Shown one piece after another: positions 10,541 to 23,960 of a DNA stretch of 64,000 nucleotides. This stretch comes from Hyalella azteca (lineage: Eukaryota > Arthropoda > Malacostraca > Amphipoda > Hyalellidae): the NCBI RefSeq assembly GCF_000764305.2, contig NW_025942175.1:2147-66146 (forward strand), given 5' to 3'. The notes beneath the pieces were generated by a model. That model had not been told where the DNA came from. It worked only from the letters and a program-made list of their open reading frames with translations, and ran no database searches. The translations under genes were made by a program, and so were the position numbers. How positions within the stretch are numbered: position 1 is the first letter of the stretch; each line of letters starts with the position of its first letter.

Positions 10541-13500
10541 GAAAATCTACTTGAAAAAGAGCCAAATAAATTTGTATATATGAGAGCACCTAAGCTTGAG
10601 GAAAAACCACAGATGGAAATCCACTCATTGCGTGGCTTTAAATTTTCAGTAAATGAGTTTGTGTTGTGGCGAGCGGGTCTGAACTGCTTTTTTGAGGCGA
10701 CTAGAAACCCACTCGCCCAGTATGTCTTTACAAGAAAAATCAGGCACCGACAAACGAGTTAGCTGCGAGTTTAGACAAGTTCTGATTAAAAGAAGAGCTC
10801 GTCGAAAAACTCCCTTCTGAACTTTTCGCTCACTAAGTGAAAAGATCTCCTTGAAAATGTGTAGCAGAAACCGCGAAATTTCCCGACTCGTTTTAAGAAG
10901 GGAAAAGTGGGCTTTGCATGTGATCAGCGTGCAACTTATGAAATAATTTGTATTCATCCGATGCAAAAATAGTTTTTTAGTGTCTGAATATTGGAGAGGC
11001 AAAATACATATGTGATCCTTCACCTTCACCGCTGCATCAATATGTACAAGAAATGTAATTCAGTCGCTCAACTCAATTATGATTTTTCTAAGATTTTTCC
11101 AGTTATGTGTGAAAAATCCAATTACACGAAAATGCGATTTAGTCTCAGATACTGCAGAGTTATCCGATCAAGAAACACAATACAATATAATATAAAAATC
11201 ATGAAACGTACATTTTAGACTTGGCAATTATGGTGATGTAAATCTCAACCTAAATAATATGTGAAAGAGGCGAATATGAACTAAAGAGGAGCAATAATAA
11301 GAGAAGCATTACAATATTATAAACTATTTTTCACGAATTAAAAAAAATCATCATCATATAATTATTAAAAGGCCCTATAACATTTCATTATTAGCATAAC
11401 ATGAATAAGCTCAAACGGAGAATTCCCAACCACGCCACAAACTTTGTCGTATCTTTTGTCGAACTTGTTTATTTTGCAATTTTGTACCACTATTTTTTTT
11501 TTTTGACGTATTATGTTTTAAAAGAGTAAAGAAATTTATGTTTTGTCATGAGTGTTCTTTGAGTTGATAATCCTGCATGCACCATTACACAAGTAATATA
11601 TTTTCCTCTGGATTGACAATAAAGCTTTTGATACGATTGTGTCGTAAACATTACAGTTTCTAAACTGTACCACCAGGGCAAGTTTTTCACGCTCAACAAC
11701 ACAGAAAAACCAGCATTCTCTCACCTAGATGAACTTCATCCCCCCAAGAAGCGATACTGCAAGTTTGGCTGCAACGATCGAGCAGTTTGATTACATTCCT
11801 CTTCGGTTTTTCGCTTCGTCGCAGTGGTTGCAGAGGAGGATTGAGCTACGACAACGAAATTCGACATTGCAGTGCAACCCGTGCAGTCTGTGAAAAACTA
11901 GAGGGCTGAGTTTTAGGAAGAATGAACGTAAGAATTTTGTATGTGTTTTGGTATCTTTGAACAGAAATGATGAAAAACAAGATATTAGTACGCGAAAGAG
12001 ATTTACTGAATTGATGTTTTTTCTTTTCAAATTGCAGGTTGATAGTTTTGACCAAATATTATGAAAGCCTTTCAATGTTTTATTAAAAGAGTAAGTTTTC
12101 CTAAAAATCTTGAACAGTAAAATCACCCTGATTTTCCTTGAACTGTGCACACAAGCACGAGCCAAGAAACATATATTAAATGCATACATAATAATTTGAG
12201 ACTGATAAAGTGCATCTTATTTCATTGATTTAAATCTTATGTTGAGGGAAAACACGTGTCTATACGTCACAAAATAAATAAAATTGTTGCTTCAACAGAA
12301 TTCATATATACACAACTAAAGTAATAAGATCAAGAGGAGTCTAAACTGAAAACGCTGGCAAATACGCGCTCTGGGTGTAGAGTTGTGAAGGCAACCGAAC
12401 CCCTGCCCCAATATTCAATTCTAACGTAGCCCTTCAATAGAGGTTTCGGAATATGAATATTTATTCACCGGCTCCCGAAATTCATAGTTTTAGCTCCACA
12501 CTCGAATCATTTTTCTCCAGTGTGAAAATATACGACCAGAATGTTGTAAATTGGGAGCATTTGCTAAGATATAAAAAATGTTATCATAATTTTTTCATAA
12601 GAATCGTGCAACTGTGGTATGAAAAAATAAGATTTGAATATTTTATATAAGGATCGTTTAAATCCGGGATAAAAAATTGATTTAAATGCTAATTCTTTAC
12701 ATGCGCTGCAGACTATTTCAAGGAAATAGAATCAACGTATGCTACTAATTTTTGACAAAGGATGCATACGAAGCACCATAAAGAAAATAAAATAAATTAT
12801 TAATCACGGAAATTAAACTTAAATTCCATAAAACGTTACTTTAGTTAGATATTTTTGGAATATGTGTGGATTATTGCTTACGGTATCTCTTGTATAGCAA
12901 AGAATATTTTGTATAAGTTTCTGTTGTGTTAAAGTGATGACGCGTATAACATTTGTTACAAGCTGGCATGTAGAAAAATTAACTCTCATTATTATTTTCA
13001 TCTTGCATCGAGTTCAGTAGTAAAAGCCAAGATAATCGTGTAACGACAACAAAAAATTTGTATTAAATAATGTCCATTTTACAAGAAAGAAATTAAGAAA
13101 CTCTTCTTTATAATAAAACACTAATGAATTTAACAGCAAGCTTTAAACCGCCATACCTTCCTGCTTATTCAATCACAGGGAACAACATTGATAGCGAAGA
13201 AAATATGTAGATTTAGGAGGGATTCTTAAAGCGATTTACGGTCCTTCGATTCTGCGAAAATGTTCCCGGTGGCGGCGGTATCACAAATACAGAAACAAAT
13301 CACAAAATTAGACGCAAATTGTGCCACACAAAAACAAATGTTGCACTAAACTTGAGCGTAGATTCTGTTACCCTTGAGAACAATTTACTTCAATGCCTCT
13401 AAAGGATCTTGATCTGTGATATAGTGAAGTGAGATTTTGTCCGAAAGGCGATTCTTTAAAGAGAATGTTAAGTATAAAATATTATTATTATTCAATATTA

Positions 13501-13590
13501 AATATCAAGTGGATTAGGTACTGACAATATCTCAACTGTCGTATGTTATATTGTTGTATTGTATATATTTTACTTTATTACGATTAATCA
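10541..13590. other. No supported gene
   Basis: Open frames of 75-132 codons occur (for example minus 10646-11029 and minus 11791-12189) but carry no domain I recognise, and composition is biased by AT content. No splice-linked reading was found. Confidence 0.45.
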
Positions 13591-13856
13591 GTGTGCAAAA
13601 TTTCAGATCAATCAGACAGGTAAAAGTGTGTCAGATATCGGTTATAAGATTTGTAACTGACAAAATTATTTTTTCAATTTTTTAATATTGAACAATTTTT
13701 TTTCTAATTTTTAAAATATTTTATTTTGACATTTGATTCATGCATTGTCTCCAACTTTACACTAGTGTGCAAAATTTCAGATCGATAGGATAAGTAGAAG
13801 TGTATTAAATTTTGATTACAAGATTTGTAGCAGACAGACAGACAGACAAACAAGAA
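13591..13856. repeat. Diverged direct repeat ending in GACA microsatellite
   Basis: GTGTGCAAAATTTCAGATC occurs at 13591 and again at 13765. Each is followed by a related run of about 70 bp (ATAAGATTTGTAACTGACA versus ACAAGATTTGTAGCAGACA). The second copy runs into a GACA microsatellite at about 13830-13851. This looks like a transposon remnant that carries or seeds a tetranucleotide repeat. It lies just before foldback copy b. Confidence 0.6.
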
Positions 13857-13891
13857 GTGAAGTTAAAGAGAAGTGTTGTAAAAACGAACGT

Positions 13892-14038
13892 ATTTTTAGC
13901 GCATTTTCTCATTTATGGAAAAGAGTGCTGTTGTGCTAGCCATGTCCATCCGTCCGTCCGTCCGTGACCTCAAGTTTTCGTCGACAAGAAAATGCGCTCC
14001 CTGTCACTCACTGCCGTGAGTACTAAGTTATATTTCTT
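13892..14038 (-). mobile_element. Foldback element with TCCG microsatellite, copy b
   Basis: It reads TTTTTAGCGCATTTTCTC, then ATTTATGGAAAAGAGTGC, a short CCGTCCGTCCGT tract, GTGACCTCAAGTTTTCGTCG, AAAATGCGCTCCCTGTC and ACTCACTGCCGTGAGTACT. This is the reverse complement of the copies at 10271 and 31469. Its microsatellite is the shortest of the family in this window. Confidence 0.85.
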
Positions 14039-15698
14039 CATCTGAAGGACTAGAAGAAAAGGGCTCCCCAGAATAATGGGAAATATATTTCATTTCACCT
14101 GAATTTTTAATAAAGATACCTGTATAATTAAGAAGCTGCGCTGCAAATTGTGTAGCGACGCAACTCCATTTTTATGAAATTTTCAAAATATACTGTAAAA
14201 ATATGTGAACGTACAATGAATATGGGGTTGTCACGTTTACTAAACTCAAAGCTGATGTCCTTCACAGCTGACAAAACATTCTTTGCCGAACGTGAAAAAG
14301 GTAACAGAAAAGTATCGTTAAATAATGGCTATGAGTTGCACCGAAGCACAAAATGTGTGCTGGACGCCACGTTGTGTTTGCCCCAAGTCAACATGGCCGT
14401 ATTTGAAAACGATTCATTGCGATTTGCGCCACTAGGATTTTTTCCGCAAACTTCAACCCTTTCCTATTCCGATGCTTACTGGCGGCACGAAAAGCATTAA
14501 AATGATTTTGGGTCTGTCTTTAGAATATATATATGCAAGAAATGCATGTTATAGGTACATTACCAAGATATCAGCGTTACAATAAGTATAATATTGCAGC
14601 ATATATTATATGAATTTATTAGGAAAAATTCTTAAAAAACAATAATTTTTTAATCAGTTTCCGGGAGACAACGCATGTCTGAAAGCGAATGGAGGTTTAT
14701 AATATGAAAAAGTTTTCATTACTGTAAATAAATATTTTATGAAATTTCAATTTAGAATTGTTTCATTTGGCTGATACCAATGTATTTTCCTAGCGTTTGT
14801 GACAAAACTTTGAATGCTTAATCAATTCACAACCAAACGCTAATTTAACTGTCGCCGCTGGATTGCAGCGCAACATTTTGTTTTGTTTTCGGCGTGTATA
14901 TGCGTTCACAGAGTTGAACTTGACTGTATATGAAAGCTTGTATACTCAATTATGTTTTTTTTTGTTCATAAAGTGAGCAGAATTTATAATTGAATTCGAA
15001 ACGTCATAAAAAGTAAAAAGTCTCGTGTATGATCTTTAGCTTAAAGAACAATAAAGTTCATTAGTAAAATGACAGATAATTAATGATGTGTATCGTTACC
15101 CAATGATTTTTTCACCAATTGAGGGAATTAATTGGGGTAATCCAAGAGAATTGTTCTTATATTAAGCATTACCCCATAATATAAGCAGTTACCTCAATTA
15201 AGGGAATTGGTCCCATATCTCTTCATTTTTCCTGTGGAATAAATGCATCAAGTTTTCATGAGAGGATGATTCTGTATTAATTTGCATATAATTTAAAATA
15301 CAAAAGTCTACAAAGCCAGTTTCCTCTTTTCTCGGTTATCGGTTTTAGGATCTGAATCACAGAACTCCCGGCCATCTTATGTCGATACCAAATTTTTATC
15401 ATTTCAAAGGACACATTATAATCAAAATTAAGATAAGACATATTAAACAGATTTCAATTAAATAATAATGGACGTCTTTTGACAGAATAGATTGAAAAGT
15501 ATAGTGAATAGATAAATTCAAAGTAAAATACACTTATGCGCAGGAGAAAGAAAATTTTCAAAATTGTGATTGTGAATCTCTTTTAAATATAAATATTTAT
15601 GGCTTCAAGCTTTGAATATTTTTATTTGAATGGGAGAAAATAATGAAATGATAGCTTTAATATAAGAAAATGACGGTCTTCGGCTGCCTAGATTTATT
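14039..15698. other. No supported gene
   Basis: An open plus-strand frame at 14174-14500 (108 codons) has no known domain and no splice evidence. An imperfect inverted pair, AATTGAGGGAATTAATTGGG at about 15117 and its relative at about 15190, is the only structure noted. Confidence 0.45.
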
Positions 15699-15748
15699 AG
15701 TATAGTATAGTATAGTTTTAGTATAGTATAGTAGTATAGTATAGTATC
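15699..15748. repeat. (TATAG)n microsatellite
   Basis: TATAG pentamers with two interruptions (TTTTAG, GTAG). The sequence CTTCGGC lies on both sides. Confidence 0.9.
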
Positions 15749-17235
15749 TTCGGCATTGAAGAATAGACCTGGATAGGCCTGTCGCCGATTCTTGTACTTT
15801 TCTTGACTAGACTGGCCTTTTAATCAAATTGCGCGAGTTTTCAAACCGAATAAATTAGTTATCTATTTCACTTTCAGAGAGAATAAAAGTGTTGACAAAT
15901 ATTTTAACTGTTACTGATTTTCACTACAAGGAATTTGAACTCGTGCCTTCAGCCTCTAGACTTTCAAAGATAAGCAGAAACTCCCGTCATATTATATACT
16001 ATTAATTCCGTCCTGCAAATTATTTTAAATAAGTGAGATTCCAATTTACCTTCCAACATCTTTTGACTTCACAGGATTTCCAAGCAAGTCATTAGTACCT
16101 TGCAAATAAATCCCTCTAAAGAATTGCTTCTTGGAACTGAAAGCCGCTCTCAAGCTCCCACAAAATCAAATTCCAGCTCATGATTTTTCACAAGTTTCCG
16201 CGAGCATTCTTCCCTGCATGCAAGTCCCCAGCTCTTAAGACATTTGAATAACACATTTTTTGTGGGGTGACTTCTTTCTTTTTAGCCGTCACTTGGAGAC
16301 GTGAGATGTAGAGGGAGCTAAAAGAAAATCACCTCTCAAAGCCGACTTGACAGGGTAATAATAGAAAGCTTTTGCCACAGCGCTGGTCAATATTGCTTTA
16401 TTGAACGTAAAGAATGGGAGCTTTATCTCGGTGCGATGCTCAGGCACAAGTGACTGAGGTTCACGAGCAACCAAACTTCGAAGTCGTAAGCACTTGCAAT
16501 CGACTGCATCCCAAGAAACCTTGGTCTTTCCTCTCTTTTGAACTGTTGCTTTTTGGGAATTTCAAGTTTTGAAAAAGTAGAAAATTCACGCTCCACATGT
16601 GTGTTCAAGCTGTCATAACTATGAAACCATCTAACTTAACCGAAGGGATTGGAACGCCTATGGATGTTTTTTGCTTACATTTAAAAACAAAGAATGCGGA
16701 AATAATTCAACGTAGACGATTTTTAAAGATTTTAATTTAGATTGTACAACTAAGGTAAATTGGATAGCCAAATGTCATACGCCCATGAAATCCAAGAACG
16801 ACATATTATGCCGGTAATATCGCTAGTAAATAAACATTAGTGATTCATGAAACATTTAAAAACATAAGTTGATGTAGAGATTTCTAAATTTGAATTAGTT
16901 CAAAGCTCCAAGCATGTTCGACAGTGTCGTGTTGAAATTAACGAATTCCTTCCATGCAACAGAAATTAAACAATACGCTAATTAGAACGCTATAACATGA
17001 AGCCTCTTTTTCAGTAATGTACACGTAATGTTATGCAATTATTTTCAATATTATGCTTGTCGGCTGTGGCGTATCATGCATATTATGCCGGCAAAAGTAC
17101 TCGTGTAACAGAAGAAACACGTACTAAGGTCGTTCCAATTGCATATATAATGAAAATTTAATAGCAAAAAAATGCAAAAAATTTACCATATTATCATGAA
17201 AACATTACGAAAATTTTCTCCATAACCAGTTAAAA
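15749..17235. other. No supported gene
   Basis: A slightly GC-richer patch at 16120-16620 has two short minus-strand frames (16289-16474, 16423-16608) with no recognised domain. Nothing else is seen. Confidence 0.45.
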
Positions 17236-17490
17236 CTCAAGAATTCTCTGGCAACATGAACTCAAAACTCTAGAATACTCTGGCATCATCAGTAGAAAAT
17301 TCTAGAATACTCTGGCATCATTAGTAAAATACTTTAGAATACTCTGGCATCACCAGTACAAAACTCAAGAATACTCTGGCATCATCAGTAAAAAACTCAA
17401 TAATATACTCTGGCATCATTAGTAAAATACTCTAGAATACTCTGGCATAATCAGTACGAAACTCTAGAATACTGTGGCATCATCAGTACA
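17236..17490. repeat. Minisatellite, about 32-bp unit, 8 copies
   Basis: Units contain TCTAGAATACTCTGGCATCA, then TCAGTAAAAC. Variation sits mostly in the spacer (AAACTC, AAAATTC, AAATAC). The GGCATCATCAGTA block is best kept. No flanking exon is recognised. Confidence 0.85.
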
Positions 17491-20400
17491 ATGTTTGAAT
17501 CCGGTGCTTCCGACATGAAAATTATGGATTATTAGTATGTTGTTGCCTGAATACTTGTTTGAATAGCAGCTGTTGTTCACATAAACGCTGAACTGATGCA
17601 GGATTGGTTTATTTGCTGATGTTTATTTCCATTGCCCATGTATTTTGTTGATAAATTTAAGTCTTGACATCTACCCTGTAATTATCCAATTATCCTCCCA
17701 CAAATTGATCATAACTGTGGTTATTGAACTTGCGAAGAAGCAGGTTTCATAAAAATTTTCATTTGAATGAAAATTTTTTTTTTTTGCTTCTTCTTCTTTA
17801 TAAAATACTCGGTTAGAAAGCACACTTTACATATTTTGGGGAATGGTGTTTTCCTGGTGGCAACTAATGCAATTGAAAATGTAGAATTTAACTATATGTT
17901 TAAATTAAATTGTATTAAGTGAATGTGTATTACATATTAATTATTATAGCTTAATATTCTCATATTTTATTGTTACATAACAATAATACATAATAATAAT
18001 TATTTTATGGCAATTATTATTCGGAAGTGTACGGTCATCTTTTTTTTTTATGCACAGGCAGCTGAATATAAAAAAACATCGAAGTGACCTAATTGAACTA
18101 ACATTAAACGGCACGATAAAACATGATTAAAAACGAATCCAACTTTTGTTCCACTATGTAGATTACGGGCGAAAAATTCTTAGGAAGAATGCAGCGATTT
18201 TATGGCCACTTTCCCAACCAAGACTCAATATGCATGTGTGTATGATCAAAATTTCTACTTAGAAGGTATTGCAATTCCCTAATTCTATTTTAAAAACAAC
18301 GTGAACAAAAGGAACCGTTTACTATAAGCTTCATCTTCTTGGGACAGAGAAGCGCTTATTCTTCAAGAGAAGACGTCTTTCCCGAATTTTTACTCAAAAG
18401 AAATGTCCAACGCCTGGGAGCGAATGTCAAGTCTTTGGAAGCGATAACGCTTCTCGTACGTGTCAGTCAGCCGCCCTCAGGCTGTCGTCCAATATTGGGG
18501 TTGAGATCTCACGATCTTTTTGAAGCGTCATCGGCCGATCGACTTCAGCCTTGATGCATGTACCACGAACACCAAGGAAAGTATGGATGAAGGCCTACGG
18601 ATGAAAAGAAAACAGATACGGATGCAAGATAGTTGAAATGAGTAGGAGAGACGAGAAAAAAATTTATCACATGGTTAAAAAAAACTTTACATAAGTCGTA
18701 GAAAGTCAACGCAAAAGAGCTGTGCGAAATTTTAAATGCTTATGTTTTTTTTTCATCAAAACAATGAAGGAAATCGCTTTACCGAAATCGATGTGTATAG
18801 CGAATATTTTAACCGAAGTCAAGACTTCATCCGACATCGTGGCTTGTACAAGAGATGGCGCGTAAGAATTTAAGCCGTGTACATTTTTCCTTTCAATCAC
18901 AAGCCAGAAATTTTATTCAACACAAAAAATGGAAAAAAACATAGAGCGAAATTTCCTATAATGAAGCTCGGCGCCGATATTCGTAACAGTATTCATAGAC
19001 AAGAATATCAAGCTCTATCATCTCAACGATTAAATATAATTAGTTTCACGATGTATCCTATCAAAATAAAACAGTGTAACTACATTTCTATTTTATTGCC
19101 AAAACAGGACACGGAACATCTAACAGCCTCATAGACTGTACGAGTATGCAATACAGTCCGAGTATCTGGAATGCATACAGTATAGCATACAATATTCAAA
19201 TCAGGACAGTAACTCAACAGGCTTTAGGTTGTTACGTTGCATTTTATTTTTGAGCTTTCGAGCTCAATAATCAACAGCTGAAGCAGAGACAAGCATGGAC
19301 GGTTTTGTAGATTCCGCTACGCTCTCAAATGATCAGTTTTTGGAAGCATTTTTAGTCGCCCAGGGCAACTCATGAATTTGCATCCATTAGCATGACCAGA
19401 AAACATCGGTGTTTTTCACTGACAATTTTAAGAAAGAACTTTGAAGTCTCATAAAACTTGGTCCTTTTAGAATCTGAAAGGAGATGTGTGAGCGACTAAT
19501 TCGAATGTTAATTTGAACGAGATTTTGAAAATTCAACAGAATTAGGGTCCAGTGAGAAAAGTTTTAGGGGGAAAGTCATGTATATTTAATTTAGATAGAA
19601 TATTACATTCGTGCAGCAGTGTATGGTCAAAACAGTCGCAAATTCGAACATTAGCCCGCCAGCAATATAAAATAGAATTGAATAAGTGAGTCGTGGTCTC
19701 TGCGGTCTTAGGGTGTTCAAAGAAATTAAGGCCAGTTTTATTTTGGCTTGCGGGGATTAAGGGCAAATTTCTTTCATCTGTGGCATTGCAAAGCTTCTCA
19801 GCCTTCAGAGGCTTCAACACTACAACATGAATTTATTTTATTATCAATTTTCGTTTACTTAGCTTATTATAGTACAAAAATCCACGCTCACGAATTAATC
19901 TAAAACACAGAAATGTGTACGACCCAATAAAAATATTCCAAAATAGATCATAGAAAGTGTGAAAATTTAATTTTAGAATTCCCTATTATACGCAAGACTG
20001 AACCAAGCGAAATCATTATTTGTTGAAACATTTAATGACTGAACGAATTTATGAAAAAAATTCTCGGCAGTACAAAGTTTTCCTCAATTACTTGGATGTG
20101 AGTTCATGTAGGTACGCGTAAAATTATATTAGCTGTTTGATAATTTAAACTGATATTTTCTATACCTAAAAATTGCAAAAAAATATTTCCCTAATAGATT
20201 ATTGTCAGTGGTACGTGGAAGCGATTCGCACATTAAATTAACCTCCAATCTATTGAGCCAACTGTTTGAAAGGTAAGTAACTTGGTTGAAATTAGCTCGA
20301 AAAGATAGAATTTATCGTCTATTACGATGGATGGGAAAATATTCAGTATATTAGGTCAAGGCTTGAGAGTTTCTCAAGCTTGAAATGACCAATTTCAGTT

Positions 20401-20703
20401 CAATTTCCTTTAATTTCCTCAACAGTGTAGGGTAGAAGAGATGCGATAACATTTACTTGACGCAAAGCTGCAACAAAGACCATGATTGTATTTCGTATTA
20501 TCTGTTCTTCTTTCAATGAAATTGAAATTTTACTTCAACACAACACTCTCCTGACTGTTCCTGACTGTATAATTTTGGAATTGAATATTATTTTACAGAA
20601 TTAAATTATAAGAATAATATGGAATATGAAAAGTATTCCATGAAAATATTCACTAATGGAGTATATAACGTAATAATGAATTAATCTCAATTGGAATGAA
20701 TAG
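17491..20703. other. No supported gene
   Basis: AT-rich, including a (TAATAA)-rich stretch near 17985-18010. Short open frames at 18339-18554, 18877-19134 and 19542-19820 (minus) show no domain or splice support. Confidence 0.45.
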
Positions 20704-21644
20704 ATTCAAGTGTTTCAAAAAACCATTGCCTTCAAGTATTCTGATAAAAATAACCACCGTCCATGACAATAATTATTAATATTTCTTATAACATCCACTG
20801 AAGCTGAAAAATTGAATAAATACAATGAACTTTCCGTCAGCCTATTTCCGTGCTGCAAAATGAAAAATAATCGTTATTATACTTTTAGGTTCAAAATTGT
20901 AAATATATATCAATTTAATCAAAGAGCAAGCAAAATTATACCCTCAAAAAATAAATAAATAAAAGAACTGTCCGAGCTCTGCACTTCTTTTTGGTAATGA
21001 CTACGCGACATCGAACAAAATCTAAATCGAATTTAAAAAATGAAAAAGCTAGCATGGAAGAAAAATAATCAGGTTCTATTTTATTTCTTCGAATATATTT
21101 CCTTGGACACGACGTGATTCAGAGGTTATAAATCGAAGGGACATTTTTACGCTGGCAATTTGTGGAAGAATGCTTTCTGTCACCAGAGCAACGAGCCGTT
21201 CATTGCAGGCTTTTGCTCAAGCCTTCAATCGAGGAACAATTTGCCTCCGTTGGCGAAAGTGACTGAAAACGGACCGGAAAAACGCTGTGATCAAGGCACT
21301 TTTGTTCGCTCCAGTGTGCCGTTGTCAGACTAGAACACCTCGAATATTTTCTAAAATTCATATACGGGCAGTTACACTTTAGCAATTCTTAAAGGACTAT
21401 TAATTTGGACTACCACTATCTAAGAATGCAAGGTGTTAGTCACGCGTTCGCTGATCTGAACGTCAAATTTTACATTGGTGTAAGCAAATGGATTGTCACT
21501 GCATTACGAATCGAATATTCTTAATCAGGTAATTATTCAGTTTATAACGCGCAAACATATTGAGGCGCAATAAAACATTATTTTATTTATATATGAATTT
21601 CTCATTACCTTCTTGTACTGCAAAGTTATTCTAGAACAGCAAAT
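20704..21644. repeat. Tandem duplication, copy 1 (941 bp)
   Basis: Starts ATTCAAGTGTTTCAAAAAAC and ends TTCTAGAACAGCAAAT. It is followed directly by a second copy in the same orientation. It has no recognisable gene, although the central 350 bp are less AT-rich than the surroundings. The minus-strand frame 21200-21385 is not kept intact in copy 2, which argues against coding. Confidence 0.9.
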
Positions 21645-22587
21645 ATTCAAGTGTTTCAAAAAACCATTGCCTTCAAGTATTCTGATAAAAATAACCACCG
21701 TCCATGACAATAATTATTAATATTTCTTATAACATCCACTGAAGCTGAAAAATTGAATAAATACAATGAACTTTCCGTCAGCCTATTTCCGTGCTGCAAA
21801 ATGAAAAATAATCGTTATTATACTTTTAGGTTCAAAATTGTAAATATATATCAATTTAATCAAAGAGCAAGCAAAATTATACCCTCAAACAATAAGTAAA
21901 TAAATAAAAGAACTGTCCGAGCTCTGCACTTCTTTTTGGTAATGACTACGCGACATCGAACAAAATCTAAATCGAATTTAAAAAATGAAAAAGCTAGCAT
22001 GGAAGAAAAATAATCAGGTTCTATTTTCTTTCTTCGAATATATTTCCTTGGACACGACGTGATTCAGAGGTTATAAATCGAAGGGACATTTTTACGCTGG
22101 CAATTTGTGGAAGAATGCTTTCTGTCACCAGAGCAACGAGCCGTTCATTGCAGGCTTTTGCTCAAGCCTTCAATCGAGGAACAATTTGCCTCCGTTGGCG
22201 AAAGTGACTGAAAACGGACCGGAAAAACGCTGTGATCAAGGCACTTTTGTTCGCTCCAGTGTGCCGTTGTCAGACTAGAACACCTCGAATATTTTCTAAA
22301 ATTCATATATGGGCAGTTAAATTTTGATAATTCGAAGGATTATTAATTTCGACTTACACTATCTAATAATGCAAGGTGTTAGTCACGCGTTCGCTGATCT
22401 GAACGTCAAATTTTACATTGGTGTAAGCAAATGGATTGTCACTGCATTACGAATCGAATATTCTTAATCAGGTAATTATTCAGTTTATAACGCGCAAACA
22501 TATTGAGGCGCAATAAAACATTATTTTATTTATATATGAATTTCTCATTACCTTCTTGTACTGCAAAGTTATTCTAGAACAGCAAAT
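21645..22587. repeat. Tandem duplication, copy 2 (943 bp)
   Basis: Nearly identical to 20704-21644. Differences include a 4-bp insertion in the AATAAATA run near 21893 and isolated substitutions. A cluster of more than ten changes lies between about 22306 and 22367 (for example GGGCAGTTACACTTTAGC versus GGGCAGTTAAATTTTGAT). Sequence after that is again nearly identical. Either a real recent tandem duplication or two haplotypes placed end to end by the assembler. Confidence 0.9.
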
Positions 22588-23960
22588 GTAAATTGGATCT
22601 TCATTTCCTTTCCTTTATATTCTTTGCATAGATGAGGCAATCAAATGGTAATTTTTATTTGAAAAATTTTATAGTTTTTGTAAATTATTGTTTCACGAAG
22701 AAGTCCGTCGTATGAGTATTGATATAGCGGTTATTTATTTTAATTTTAATATTATGATAAATTTCATTCCTAAATTTATTTTTATTTTGAACGAAATATT
22801 GTCCTTCACACCGTATTTATGTCGTTTTAAGATATAATGCTATAATACTTCAAAAGCAAAATTTATTTAGATGATATGATATAATTTCAGCTTCAATCCG
22901 TAACTTTGGATTCCTCCATAAAGTGACTCTAGAGAGCTAGGATTGCTTTTCTTCTCACGAGTAGATTTCGTGGCAATCCTTCAACTTTGCATAATCTCAG
23001 ACTCCTCTGACTTGAAGCTCCTTTTCTCTGCAATAGCGCTTCAAACCTGTAGCAAGATCTCTTCTTTTTATAAAATATTGTATGAGAGGGTTTGATATAT
23101 ATTTTTCTCACATATTGACCTTGATCGAGGAACGCATCTTCGGACGATTCAAACCAAAAAAAATTCGGCAAAGATATTTTTGCATACATATCACATCCTG
23201 CAACAAATATGTTATCATCTCAAGTTTCTTTTAATTAAACGTTACTACGCACTCGAAAAATTGTCATGGGCAAAAAATAGAGAAAATGAACCTCAATAAG
23301 TGCCTTTACCTTGATCAAGCTCACGAAGGTGACATTAAAATTAGGGTTTAAATTTGTTGAGAATTTGAAATGTTTTGAATGGTATTTTCGACACAAAACT
23401 GTGGGAAATCCTTTATTAATATAAATCAATTTGATAATAGAATGCACAATTTAAAGCAAAATCTTACAATTTTAATGCGGCTGACATAGATAACACTTAT
23501 CTGAATTTATTTTTCGAAGATTTAGCTGAAGAAAAACTTTTTAAATCGAAGCGAACATATAGAATGGGGCTTCAAAATGGTCGAAATAACTTGAGTTAAA
23601 TGTGTGATCACGCAGGAGAAAGGAGTTTAGGTAATTGCATTCTCTTTTAGCCCTAAAAAAAAACTTTCTGACATCAATCAGCTACGAAGGACTAACTTTT
23701 CGAGCTTTGAGTAAGTTCAAGAAGGTTTCGACGAATGACTTTACCGGAGAAAAGTCTTGAGGCAACTTTAGAGGTCACTAAACGGGTAGTAATTCTTCCT
23801 TTAAAATGACAGAAGTTACCTGGGCGGGCAACAACCGTTTATTGAACGACCTCCAAATCAATGCTCAGTATTCCGAATTGGTTTTTGGATCGCTCTGGAC
23901 ATTGTGAGATGCGGGTAAAGTCTTCCTCTTCAAATCCCAATGAATTTTCTCGTATGGTTA
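22588..23960. other. No supported gene
   Basis: AT-rich. Minus-strand frames at 22929-23189 and 23235-23447 have no recognised domain. Confidence 0.45.

Noticed and set aside
10397..10762. 121-codon plus-strand frame with TDGRTDGLTD repeats
   Set aside because: It starts within a foldback element and its GACG/GACA microsatellite.
11791..12189. 132-codon minus-strand open frame
   Set aside because: No recognisable domain, biased AT-driven composition, no splice evidence.
14174..14500. 108-codon plus-strand open frame with ATG-like start
   Set aside because: No known family, no flanking splice or promoter signal. A frame this long is not surprising in 64 kb.
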